Positions 42,438 through 50,750 of a stretch of DNA of 64,000 nt are shown here, in pieces. Position 1 is the first letter of the stretch; each line of letters starts with the position of its first letter. The notes below the pieces were generated by a model that had not been told where the DNA came from, did no database searches, and worked only from the letters and a program-made list of their open reading frames with translations. Location: assembly GCA_016722565.1 (NCBI GenBank), contig JADKIU010000001.1, positions 682,001 through 746,000 of the forward strand, written 5' to 3'. This DNA is from Bacteroidota bacterium. GTDB taxonomy: Bacteria > Bacteroidota > Bacteroidia > 2-12-FULL-35-15. The position numbers and the translations under genes were made by a program.

Positions 42438-44686
42438 TTCCCGGCTTTTCCTTTTTTAGAAACTTCTAAATTGTTTTTGAGTAGTTGGTTGTTTGGATTA
42501 ATCTTTAATCCCTTTTCTCCGGCTTCAATCGCTTTATCCCAAAGTTCCAACATGTTATAAGCGGAGCATATGTTGTTGTATCCACTGTCAGAGTTTGGAT
42601 TTATTTTTATTGCCAATTCTGCTGCATCTGCACATTTTTGAAAACGCCCTAAATTATAATACACCAAACTCAAGTTCATGTAGTTGGCCTCCGATGGTTC
42701 TTTTTTTACAAGCTCCAGTGCCATATTCTCTTTTTCTTTTCTGGCCAACCCATCTGCCAAATTATTCTTTGCCAATTGATAGTTGGGGTCAATCTTTAAT
42801 GCTTGTTCACCTGCTTTTATCGCTTCATCATAATTTCCTAAAATATTTTGTGCAGAACAAATGTTATTGTATGCTTCAATACAATCAGCTTTTAGTTTAA
42901 TCGCTTCCTTTGCTACTTCGATGCATTTTTCATAGTTGTGTTTTTGGTAATAGACCAAACTCAACGCTATGTAATTGTCTACACTTGGTTTTTCTTTTGC
43001 TGTTTGTTCTGCTATTTGCAATTGGTTGTCCTCGTTTGCTGCCATTGCCATCAATTCGTTGCAGAGTAATTGGTTTCCTGCATGCCCCGGACTTACTTTT
43101 AACCCTTGTGTTGCTTGTTCAAGCGCTTCTTTAAATCGCCCTTGTGATCGTAACCAATTAGAATAAAAATAATAACATTCGGGATTGCCCGGATTTAAAT
43201 ATTGTGCTTGTTTGAAATTGGCTTCTGCTTCAACAGGCTTACCCATAGCGCTTTTTAAAACGCCCATGTTAACATATAAATACGAGTAGTTTGGTAAAAT
43301 TTTTAATGCACGTTCAAAACAATCCAACGCTCCTGCGTGATCATTTTTGCCCATCAATGCCAATCCATAGTTCATAAGTGCTCGTCCATTATTTGGACTT
43401 TTCTTTACTGCATCAGCCCACAATGTTTCACCGGAGCTCCAAACGATATTTCGTTGTCGCGTTCCATACGCATGTGCCGAAACCAATACTATCGGTAACG
43501 CAAAAAAGATAAATTTAATCGTTCCTTTGGTTTCAATACTTTCTTGAAAACGAATAGCGATTAGGCCCAACGTCCAAGCAACTGCAATTACCAATCCAAT
43601 GTAAGGAAAAAATGTACGATGGTCGTTCAATACTTCTGATAACGGAATTAGGGATGTTGGAAGAAGTGCCAATAGAAACCATGAAATCCCGAAAGCAATG
43701 GGATAGAGAATCCGTTTGGTAGAGGAGTAGATTGCAACTGAAATCATTCCTAAAATAAAAATACTTCCGATGATCACTCTATCATCTGCCATATTGGAAA
43801 TGGGCAACCAATCGGTGTCTGCAGATAAATTAAGTGGTAACAAAAAGTTGTTGAAGTAATGCACAATCACAAAAGGTTGTGATAAAATATATTCCAAGCG
43901 TGAACCTCCTCCAGGAACAAACGTGTCGGAAGCCATTGCTTTAGAAACGATAAAAAGAATCACTGCCAATACAAATAATGGTAATAAGATGTACAAGGTG
44001 CCAATTCCTTCTTTTATTCCTTTAAGGGTAAACCATTGGGGGATTGGTAAATCTTTGACAAATAGAATTACATAAATAAATAGGAGCGGTGCAATCATGA
44101 TGGTTGGCTCTTTTACAAAAAAACCAATCAATACAGGAATCAAATAAATCAGTTTGTTTTTCCATTGTGGTTTGTAAAGATAAATCAACAATGAAAGAAT
44201 AATCATTAAGGTTGAAAATAAATCGGAACGGGCAATTATATAATTGACTGTTTCGGCATTGGCTGCATGTAAACTATAAAAAGTAGCACCGAACAACGCA
44301 AAATAATTGTTCCATTTATGTTCAAAGCTATTGTTGAATAACTTTAGAAATAAAAAATAGAGAAAAATACCTAGAAGTATATAGGTAATAAAGATAGAAA
44401 CATGAAAGTTGAATGGCTCTGGATTTTCATGTCCACCAATCCAGTAATCGATAGCATTAAGGGTAGTTAACCCTGGACGGTAAATTTGATTGGCAGGCAA
44501 GGAGCTGGTGGTTCGGGCATCGGTAAAAAAAGAAGGAATGTTTTTGAGGCTTCGGATGGCGTTATTGTTTACAATTGTATGTGCATCATCAAATTGGAAC
44601 TGGTTATGAAAATGGTTCCAGTAAGCCCCAAACAACAGAAGAAAGGAGAATACTGCCAAAATGTAAAACGTACGTTGCTGCTTCAT
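42434..44686 (-). CDS. TMTC-like GT-C glycosyltransferase with C-terminal TPR array
   Basis: The protein has 750 residues. Ten or so membrane helices fill the first 400 residues. A loop Asp-Asp (D33-D34 in QFQFDDAHTIVNNNAIR) matches the acidic motif of GT-C enzymes. It is followed by IYRPGLTTLNAIDYWIGG, NAETVNYIIARSDL and LNDHRTFFPYIGL. These are hallmarks of the TMTC family, whose eukaryotic members O-mannosylate cadherins. About eight TPR repeats fill residues 430-750 (NYGLALMGKNDHAGALDCFERALKI and similar). The active site should face the periplasm and use a polyprenyl-phosphate sugar. The ATG at 44686 is preferred over a TTG at 44692. The acceptor is unknown. Confidence 0.85.
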   Translation of the reverse strand: MKQQRTFYILAVFSFLLLFGAYWNHFHNQFQFDDAHTIVNNNAIRSLKNIPSFFTDARTTSSLPANQIYRPGLTTLNAIDYWIGGHENPEPFNFHVSIFITYILLGIFLYFLFLKLFNNSFEHKWNNYFALFGATFYSLHAANAETVNYIIARSDLFSTLMIILSLLIYLYKPQWKNKLIYLIPVLIGFFVKEPTIMIAPLLFIYVILFVKDLPIPQWFTLKGIKEGIGTLYILLPLFVLAVILFIVSKAMASDTFVPGGGSRLEYILSQPFVIVHYFNNFLLPLNLSADTDWLPISNMADDRVIIGSIFILGMISVAIYSSTKRILYPIAFGISWFLLALLPTSLIPLSEVLNDHRTFFPYIGLVIAVAWTLGLIAIRFQESIETKGTIKFIFFALPIVLVSAHAYGTRQRNIVWSSGETLWADAVKKSPNNGRALMNYGLALMGKNDHAGALDCFERALKILPNYSYLYVNMGVLKSAMGKPVEAEANFKQAQYLNPGNPECYYFYSNWLRSQGRFKEALEQATQGLKVSPGHAGNQLLCNELMAMAANEDNQLQIAEQTAKEKPSVDNYIALSLVYYQKHNYEKCIEVAKEAIKLKADCIEAYNNICSAQNILGNYDEAIKAGEQALKIDPNYQLAKNNLADGLARKEKENMALELVKKEPSEANYMNLSLVYYNLGRFQKCADAAELAIKINPNSDSGYNNICSAYNMLELWDKAIEAGEKGLKINPNNQLLKNNLEVSKKGKAGN

Positions 44687-44720
44687 AATCAAAAAGTATC
44701 GAATTTGCCGTTTAGGTACT

Positions 44721-44728
44721 CAAAAATA
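44721..44728 (-). promoter_or_regulatory. Putative -7 element of the TMTC-like gene
   Basis: On the minus strand this reads TATTTTTG, an exact TAnnTTTG match, 34 bases before the ATG. No clear TTG lies at the expected distance upstream. Confidence 0.35.
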
Positions 44729-44774
44729 CATATTTTTCTTTCTATTTATAAGAATCACACAAGCTAAATAATAT

Positions 44775-44782
44775 TAACTTTG
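44775..44782 (+). promoter_or_regulatory. Putative -7 element of tatC
   Basis: TAACTTTG is an exact TAnnTTTG match ending 9 bases before the tatC ATG. Transcription would begin almost at the start codon, giving a nearly leaderless message. No -33 TTG was found. Confidence 0.4.
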
Positions 44783-44791
44783 GGCTTTTAA

Positions 44792-45634
44792 ATGGCACTA
44801 TTCGGACTTTTTAATAAATCAGGTAAAAACAATGGCGAAATGTCTTTCTGGGGGCATATTGATGCCTTGCGTGGACATTTGTTCCGTTCTGCCATCGTTG
44901 TAGTTGTAATAGCGGTAGTGCTTTTTTGCTTTCCAGAGTTCCTATTTGACACAATACTTTTTGGTCCTATGGAAGAGAATTTTCCTACGTACCGTGCATT
45001 TTGCAAGTTAGGTCATTTTCTGAATTTGGGAGAGGATTTGTGTTTTGGAAAAGCAACCTTTCATCTTCAAAGTATTGGCTTGTCCGATCAATTCACCTCT
45101 CAGATGTGGATTGCTTTTATTGGAGGATTGATCCTTGGTTCTCCATATGTTCTTTGGGAAGTTTGGCGTTTCATTAAGCCCGCTTTAAAAGAGAAAGAAC
45201 GAAAAGCATCAACATTTTTTATAAGTTCGGCATCTTTCCTTTTTATTATCGGCACATGTTTCAGCTATTTTGTTATAGCACCATTAATGATAAATTTTTT
45301 GGGAAATTATAAGGTAAGTGACAAAATCGAGAATAATTTTACCATGGATTCCTATATTTCTACGGTTACCACACTTACTCTCTGCACCGGTTTAATTTTC
45401 GAATTGCCAATTCTTGTTTATTTTTTAACGAGGTTTGGAATCCTTAACCCGGAATTCATGCGAAAATACCGCAAACATGCTGTTGTGGTGATCTTAATCG
45501 TTGCCGGAATAATCACCCCTTCCCCAGACGTAACCTCACAATTGCTGGTTGCATTTCCCTTGTATTTCTTGTACGAAGCGAGTATCTTTGTTTCTTACTT
45601 TGTAGTGAAAAGGAAAGAGAAAATAGTTGATTAG
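44792..45634 (+). CDS. tatC: Sec-independent protein translocase subunit TatC
   Basis: The protein has 280 residues with six membrane helices. The N-terminal MSFWGHIDALRGHLFRSAIVV motif (the twin-arginine-receptor segment; family consensus HLxELRxR) and the periplasmic loop are in place. VLWEVWRFIKPALKEKERK, FELPILVYFLTRFGIL and the closing GIITPSPDVTSQLLVAFPLYFLYEAS are diagnostic. TatC recognises twin-arginine signal peptides and forms the translocase with TatA, which is not in this window. The next gene lies 99 bases downstream, behind a tandem repeat. Confidence 0.97.
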   Translation: MALFGLFNKSGKNNGEMSFWGHIDALRGHLFRSAIVVVVIAVVLFCFPEFLFDTILFGPMEENFPTYRAFCKLGHFLNLGEDLCFGKATFHLQSIGLSDQFTSQMWIAFIGGLILGSPYVLWEVWRFIKPALKEKERKASTFFISSASFLFIIGTCFSYFVIAPLMINFLGNYKVSDKIENNFTMDSYISTVTTLTLCTGLIFELPILVYFLTRFGILNPEFMRKYRKHAVVVILIVAGIITPSPDVTSQLLVAFPLYFLYEASIFVSYFVVKRKEKIVD

Positions 45635-45684
45635 GTTGATTAAGTAATTTGGTGAAATTAGGCCAGCCCTAATTTACCCCCAAA

Positions 45685-45730
45685 GCCATTTAACCTAAAT
45701 CTACCCAATTAACCCATTTAACCCAATTAA
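45685..45730. repeat. Degenerate 9-bp tandem repeat
   Basis: CCCAATTAA, CCCATTTAA and CCCAATTAA run head to tail (45704-45730), preceded by two looser units, just before the ATG at 45734. AACC-rich short tandem repeats in leaders are common in Bacteroidota. Confidence 0.6.
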
Positions 45731-45733
45731 CTT

Positions 45734-46075
45734 ATGTCCTCAGTAAAAGAATTTAACGACTATCGCGCTAAAATGAATGATAAAATCATGGCAGCTGATA
45801 ATATTGTTTTGAAACGATTGTTTAATCTGGATACGAACACCTATGCTGAAGGTGCATTGCCTGTAAAAACAAAAGAGATGCTCGGTTTGGTAGCTTCAAT
45901 GGTTTTACGGTGCGATGATTGTATTAAGTACCATCTGGAAAAATGCAAAGAGAATAATGTTAGTAGCGAAGAAGTGTTTGAAGTATTTGCTGTTGCAAAC
46001 ATTGTTGGAGGAACAATTGTTATTCCTCATACGCGAAGAGCAGTCGAGTTTTGGGAAGAATTACATAAAGTATAG
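45734..46075 (+). CDS. Carboxymuconolactone decarboxylase (AhpD-like) family protein
   Basis: The protein has 113 residues. The core LPVKTKEMLGLVASMVLRCDDCIKYHLEKCKENN has the CxxC-xxxH motif of the CMD/AhpD family, in which the cysteines carry out thiol redox chemistry. The following EEVFEVFAVANIVGG helix completes the fold. It is all-helical and cytoplasmic and probably oligomeric. I recall it as a frequent neighbour of tatC and lptB in Bacteroidota. The decarboxylase name is a family label; peroxidase-associated disulfide reductase activity is more likely. Confidence 0.9.
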   Translation: MSSVKEFNDYRAKMNDKIMAADNIVLKRLFNLDTNTYAEGALPVKTKEMLGLVASMVLRCDDCIKYHLEKCKENNVSSEEVFEVFAVANIVGGTIVIPHTRRAVEFWEELHKV

Positions 46076-46079
46076 CTGA

Positions 46080-48570
46080 TTGAAACCTATTTTAAAAAAT
46101 ACCTTCTTAATTTCTACACTACTTTTTCTAGTGTTGTTTTCTTCTTCTTTGGTTGCTCAAACAACCAAAGTTAGCGGGAAAATTGTGGATGCAATTACTC
46201 GTGAACCCTTACCATTTGTAAACATCATATTTACCGGAACAACGATTGGAGCAGCTAGTGATATCGAAGGAAATTATACCTTATCAACTTCTACAAAAAG
46301 TTGATTCTATTACTATTTCCTATGTTGGATACAACAAAATTACCCGTGTCATTAAGCGCGGGCAAGAACAAATTTTAAACATTGGATTAACGCAAGGTGT
46401 CGATTTAATAACCGTTGAAGTTCGCCCAGGAGAAAATCCTGCTCATCGTATTTTGAGAAAAATCATTGCAAATAAAGATAAAAACGACAGAGAGAAATTG
46501 GACGCCTATGAGTATGAGGTTTACAATAAAGTGGAATTTGATTTAAACAACTTAAGCGAAGATTTTAAAAATAAAAAGTTGCTGGAACCCTTCTCCTTTA
46601 TTTTTGATAACATCGATAGTAGCAACGCAAAAGAGAAACCGTATTTGCCGGTATTCATGACAGAAGCATTGTCGGATTATTATTACCGCAGAAGCCCCAA
46701 AGCACGCAACGAAGTCATTAAAGCGAGTAAAGTTACCGGTCTTGAAAATTCGAGTGTATCACAGTTCATGGGTGATATGTATCAAAATGTAAACATCTAC
46801 GATAATACCATTTTAGTGTTTGGGAAAAATTTCAACAGTCCCATTTCTGATAATGCATTGTTGTTTTATAAATTTTATTTAATAGATAGTATGGTGATTG
46901 ATGGTCATAAATGTTATCAACTTCAATTTAAGCCAAAGCGAAAGCAGGAATTAGCCTTCGTAGGAAATCTTTGGGCAGCTGATACCTCTTTTGCAATCAA
47001 GCAAATTGAAATGAGCATTGCGGAAGATGCGAATATTAATTTTATCAATTCTACCGCTGTTGTTCAAACGTATACATTGATTGATAGTGCCTGGATGATG
47101 CAAAAAGAACGTTTGGTCATCGATTTTAATCCTTTTCCTGTTGAGCGAAAGGAAAAGAACATGATGGGCGTGTACGGCAGAAAAACAGCAGATTATAGTA
47201 ATTTTAAAATCAATCAACCTCGTGAAGACAAATTTTATTCTGCAACAGAAAATTTGAAAGTAAACGAAGATGCTTTCAAAAAATCAGAGGAATTTTGGAA
47301 TGAACACCGCCATGATACGCTTTCTAAAAATGAAAAGCAGATTTATAAAATGGTGGACACACTTCAGTCGTTACCCGTTTATAAAACTTGGATTGATGTC
47401 ATACAGATTTTTGTTACAGGCTATAAAGTAAAAGGCAATTTTGAATATGGTCCCTATTACAATATGTTTAGTACCAACGAAATTGAAGGAAATCGCTTCC
47501 GTTTTGGTGGACGAACCAGCAATCAATTCAGCAAATGGTACGAGTTGAGTGGCTATGTCGCCTATGGTACTCGAGATGAAAAATTCAAATACAGTTTAGG
47601 TATTCGATCGTTCATTAGCAAGAAGCCGCGTGCAATGGTTGGTATGTATTACAAAAACGACAATGAGATTTTGGGACAAAGTCAAAATGGATTTACGACC
47701 GACAATATTCTTGCTTCCGTCTTTCGAATTACTCCTTTAAGAAATCTGACGAACGTAAAACAAGTGTACGCTTATGTAGAACGTGAATGGTTTACAGGTT
47801 TTAATACCAAGCTAAGTTTCTATAACAGAACGATGATGCCGCTTGCAAATTTTCATTATGAGTATCAAAAAAATGCAACGGAAACAGCATTTAAAGAGAG
47901 CATTACCACTTCCGAAATTCGTTTGCTGGCGCGTTTGGCCTACAATGAAAAGTACGTAGAAGGGGAATTTACACGTGTAAGTTTAGGAACACATTACCCA
48001 ATTGTACAAGCCCAATATACAATGGGAATTAAAAATTTATTTCATAGCGACTACAACTACCATAAATTTACAATCAATGTGGATGATCGTATCCGCATAA
48101 ATCCAATCGGCTACTTCGATTATATTTTATCTTACGGTAAAACCTGGAATCCAATTCCGTATCCTTTGCTCGAATTGCATGGAGGGAATGAAACCTATAT
48201 TTTTGATTTGTATGCGTTCAACTCTATGAATTATTACGAATTTGTGAGTGATGAATATGCATCAGCAACTATTTCGCATCACTTTGACGGGTTCTTTTTA
48301 AATCGTATTCCTTTAATGCGTAAATTAAAATGGAGAGAAGTAGTAGGCGCAAAAGCCCTGATAGGAAGAGTGAATGATCAAAATAAAAATTTGTTAATTT
48401 TCCCTGAACATTTATATGCATTGAACCGTGGCCCGTATTTTGAAGCAACCACGGGAATAGAAAACATTTTTAAAATTTTCAGAGTGGATGCCGTTTGGCG
48501 ATTATCTTATTTAGATAATCCTAAAGCAATTCCATTCAGTATCAAAGCATCATTGCAGTTTACATTCTAA
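46080..48570 (+). CDS. DUF5686 and carboxypeptidase-regulatory-like outer-membrane protein, frameshifted
   Basis: A TTG start leads into a signal peptide (FLISTLLFLVLFSSSLVAQ) and a CarboxypepD_reg-like domain (VSGKIVDAITREPLPFVNI). The frame stops at 46304 after STSTKS because of an A5 run (46295-46299). With A4 it reads STKVDSITISYVGYNKITR and continues without interruption to 48570. The restored protein has 829 residues, the usual DUF5686 size. The second half is strand-rich and aromatic and probably an outer-membrane barrel ending IPFSIKASLQFTF. The in-frame ATG at 46246 of the second part lies inside the shifted region and is not the real start. The function of DUF5686 is unknown. The ending is 14 bases before lptB. 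Confidence 0.85.
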
Positions 48571-48584
48571 TATAGTATATCAAC

Positions 48585-49364
48585 ATGATTTTACGTACTG
48601 ATAATCTGGTTAAGAAATACAAAAGCAGAACCGTTGCTAAAAACGTTACGGTGAATGTAAAACAAGGAGAAATTGTAGGTTTACTCGGACCGAATGGTGC
48701 CGGTAAAACAACTTCTTTCTATATGATTGTGGGGATGATAAAACCCAACGAGGGAAAAATATTTTTAGATGATAAAGATATTACGGATGAACCAATGTAC
48801 AAGCGCGCACAATTGGGAATTGGCTACTTGGCGCAAGAAGCATCGGTTTTCAGAAAGTTAAGTGTAGAAGATAATATTCGTTCCATTTTGGAAATGACAA
48901 AGTTGAGCAAAGAAGCACAAAATCTGAAATTGGAAGAATTGTTAAACGAGTTTCATTTGCAACATATTCGTAAAAATTTGGGCGACCGCTTATCCGGTGG
49001 GGAAAGAAGAAGAACAGAAATTGCTCGTTGTTTGGCTGCAGATCCTAAATTTATTTTGTTGGATGAGCCATTTGCAGGAGTTGACCCGATTGCCGTTGAA
49101 GACATTCAAAGTATTGTAGCAAAACTGAAGAAAAAAAATATTGGTATTTTAATTACAGATCACAATGTGCAAGAAACGTTACAAATTACCGATCGAGCAT
49201 ATTTGCTTTTTGAAGGAAGTATCTTAAAGGCCGGAACGGCTGAAGAACTGGCGAGTGATGAGCAAGTAAGAAGAGTATATTTAGGAAAGAACTTTGAGCT
49301 AAGAGGAAAGAAAGCGGAGAATGACAATTCTTTGTTAGATGAGGTTCAAGATATTATAGATTAG
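48585..49364 (+). CDS. lptB: LPS export ABC transporter ATPase LptB
   Basis: The protein has 259 residues. Walker A GPNGAGKTT is at 35-43, the signature LSGGERRR at 136-143, Walker B FILLDEP at 156-162, and the switch His193 in TDHNVQET. VGMIKPNEGKIFLDDKDIT and DNIRSILEM are LptB-specific. It powers extraction of lipopolysaccharide from the inner membrane with LptF/LptG, which are not in this window. The C-terminal 20 residues (KKAENDNSLLDEVQ) form an acidic extension beyond the E. coli length. It fits with kdsD in the same neighbourhood, and a strong terminator follows. Confidence 0.96.
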   Translation: MILRTDNLVKKYKSRTVAKNVTVNVKQGEIVGLLGPNGAGKTTSFYMIVGMIKPNEGKIFLDDKDITDEPMYKRAQLGIGYLAQEASVFRKLSVEDNIRSILEMTKLSKEAQNLKLEELLNEFHLQHIRKNLGDRLSGGERRRTEIARCLAADPKFILLDEPFAGVDPIAVEDIQSIVAKLKKKNIGILITDHNVQETLQITDRAYLLFEGSILKAGTAEELASDEQVRRVYLGKNFELRGKKAENDNSLLDEVQDIID

Positions 49365-49409
49365 TTTTTTTCTTTTAAGCCAACAACGTAAGCTTCATTT
49401 TTATAACAA

Positions 49410-49441
49410 AAAACCCGTCTAGAATTATCTGGACGGGTTTT
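49410..49441. terminator. Bidirectional intrinsic terminator
   Basis: AAAACCCGTCTAGA (49410-49423) pairs with TCTGGACGGGTTTT (49428-49441), allowing one G-U pair, around ATTA. It separates the convergent lptB and purS genes. Confidence 0.9.
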
Positions 49442-49461
49442 ATAATTATAGAATGAATATA

Positions 49462-49713
49462 TTAATTCTCAAACAATTCAAATTCATAAAACTCCATGAT
49501 TTGATTAGCTAATAATTTTTTACAAGCTTCGTCAACTTTTGTTGTAGCTGCTTCTTTTGATGCTGCTTCGATTTCTAAAGTGATGTGTTTCCCGATTCTT
49601 ACATTTTCAATTTCAGGAAGACCTAAGTTTTTCATACTTCCTGTTACTGCTTTTCCTTGTGGATCTAATAATGCTTTTAATGGCATCACATCAATTTCTG
49701 CTCTAAATTTCAT
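49462..49713 (-). CDS. purS: Phosphoribosylformylglycinamidine synthase subunit PurS
   Basis: The protein has 83 residues. It has the ferredoxin-like small subunit pattern: FRAEIDVMPLKALLDPQGKAV, then NLGLPEIENVRIGKHITLEIEA and EACKKLLANQIMEFYEFEL. PurS bridges PurQ and small PurL in the step from FGAR to FGAM of purine synthesis. No purQ or purL lies nearby, so here it is an orphan. Because some Bacteroidota carry the long fused PurL, a separate PurS implies that the split PurLQS form is encoded elsewhere. The pssA gene lies 13 bases upstream on the same strand and may be cotranscribed. Confidence 0.92.
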   Translation of the reverse strand: MKFRAEIDVMPLKALLDPQGKAVTGSMKNLGLPEIENVRIGKHITLEIEAASKEAATTKVDEACKKLLANQIMEFYEFELFEN

Positions 49714-49726
49714 ATTGTTTTAATTT

Positions 49727-50581
49727 TTAATGTTCTATGGTTTTGGTTTTATTCGTCAAATTGCTGATGATGGATAAAACGATGTACAAAAATATAATAA
49801 AAGGGATTGCAATGAACTGAAATAGTATTAACAAAATCACAGAAATTATCAAAAATGAGTACCGAATCTTATTGTCTGCCCATCCGAAGTTTTTGAACTT
49901 TAAAGCAAATAAAGGCAGTTCAGCGACAAGGAGGTAGGACATGAGCAGTGTCAATCCGACAAGGAAATAAGGGTTCATAATAATCGACTGCCACATAAGA
50001 AATGACTCTATTTCGGGACTTAAAACATCTGGACCTAAAGCTGATAATGGAGGGTATAGTGTAAAGGGTTCTTTGGGGGATATCTGATTAAGGATTAATG
50101 GAAGGGAGCATATAAGAATTGTATTGGCTGGAGTTGGGACACCAATAAAAGAATCCGTTTGACGTGTATCAATATTGAATTTTGCTAAACGAAGGCAAGA
50201 GAATATGGTAATTACAAATCCAATTATCCCATAAATTTCATATTGTGAATACTCTGAATTATAGCTTGAAGGAATAAAGCTATAAGCCATTGAAAGGGTA
50301 CTTTGATAATGAAATGATTCTTTGATAAGATGATACATCACCATTCCGGGAACTACACCAAACGTTACCATATCGGCCAATGAATCCAATTGTTTCCCTA
50401 ATTCTCCGCCTACTTTTAATAAACGAGCAACAAAACCATCGAAAAAGTCTAATACGGCTGCAATTCCAACTAAATAAGCTGACATAACCAAGTTTCCTTT
50501 GAAGGCAGCAACAATTGCTAAGCAGCCACAAAATAAGTTGCCACAAGTAATCGCATTTGGGATATGTTTTTTGATGTTCAT
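49727..50581 (-). CDS. pssA: CDP-diacylglycerol-serine O-phosphatidyltransferase
   Basis: The protein has 284 residues with about eight membrane helices. The CDP-alcohol phosphotransferase signature is complete: D48-G49-x2-A52-R53-x8-G62-x3-D66-x3-D70. The NAITCGNLFCGCLAIV start and VTFGVVPGM are typical of the membrane-bound type II PssA. It makes phosphatidylserine, the precursor of phosphatidylethanolamine, in the inner membrane. No psd gene is adjacent in this window. An 8-bp tandem repeat lies in the gap upstream. Confidence 0.95.
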   Translation of the reverse strand: MNIKKHIPNAITCGNLFCGCLAIVAAFKGNLVMSAYLVGIAAVLDFFDGFVARLLKVGGELGKQLDSLADMVTFGVVPGMVMYHLIKESFHYQSTLSMAYSFIPSSYNSEYSQYEIYGIIGFVITIFSCLRLAKFNIDTRQTDSFIGVPTPANTILICSLPLILNQISPKEPFTLYPPLSALGPDVLSPEIESFLMWQSIIMNPYFLVGLTLLMSYLLVAELPLFALKFKNFGWADNKIRYSFLIISVILLILFQFIAIPFIIFLYIVLSIISNLTNKTKTIEH

Positions 50582-50649
50582 TACTGCGAAAATACTAAAA
50601 ATAATTCAATGAGTGCCATCACCCAATCCTCCTATCGCCTTATAACTCT

Positions 50650-50706
50650 ATCACTTTATCACCTAGTCACCTAGTCACTTAGTCACCTAGTTACCTAGTC
50701 ACCTCC
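50650..50706. repeat. 8-bp tandem repeat, unit close to GTCACCTA
   Basis: About six near-perfect copies of GTCACCTA (variants ATCACCTA, GTCACTTA, GTTACCTA) fill the gap between pssA and the next plus-strand gene. A small hairpin TAGTCC-TTC-GGACTA follows at 50711-50725. Confidence 0.8.
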
Positions 50707-50750
50707 ATAGTAGTCCTTCGGACTAGTTACTTTTTCCTTACCTTTAGCAC

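Noticed and set aside
36455..44791. The glycan block as a classic mobile genomic island
   Set aside because: There are no transposase, integrase, flanking direct repeats or obvious base-composition shift by eye; only the broken synteny suggests insertion.
45685..45730. AACCC-type repeats as a phage attachment or integration site
   Set aside because: There is no integrase, tRNA or matching second copy nearby; it is a plain degenerate tandem repeat.
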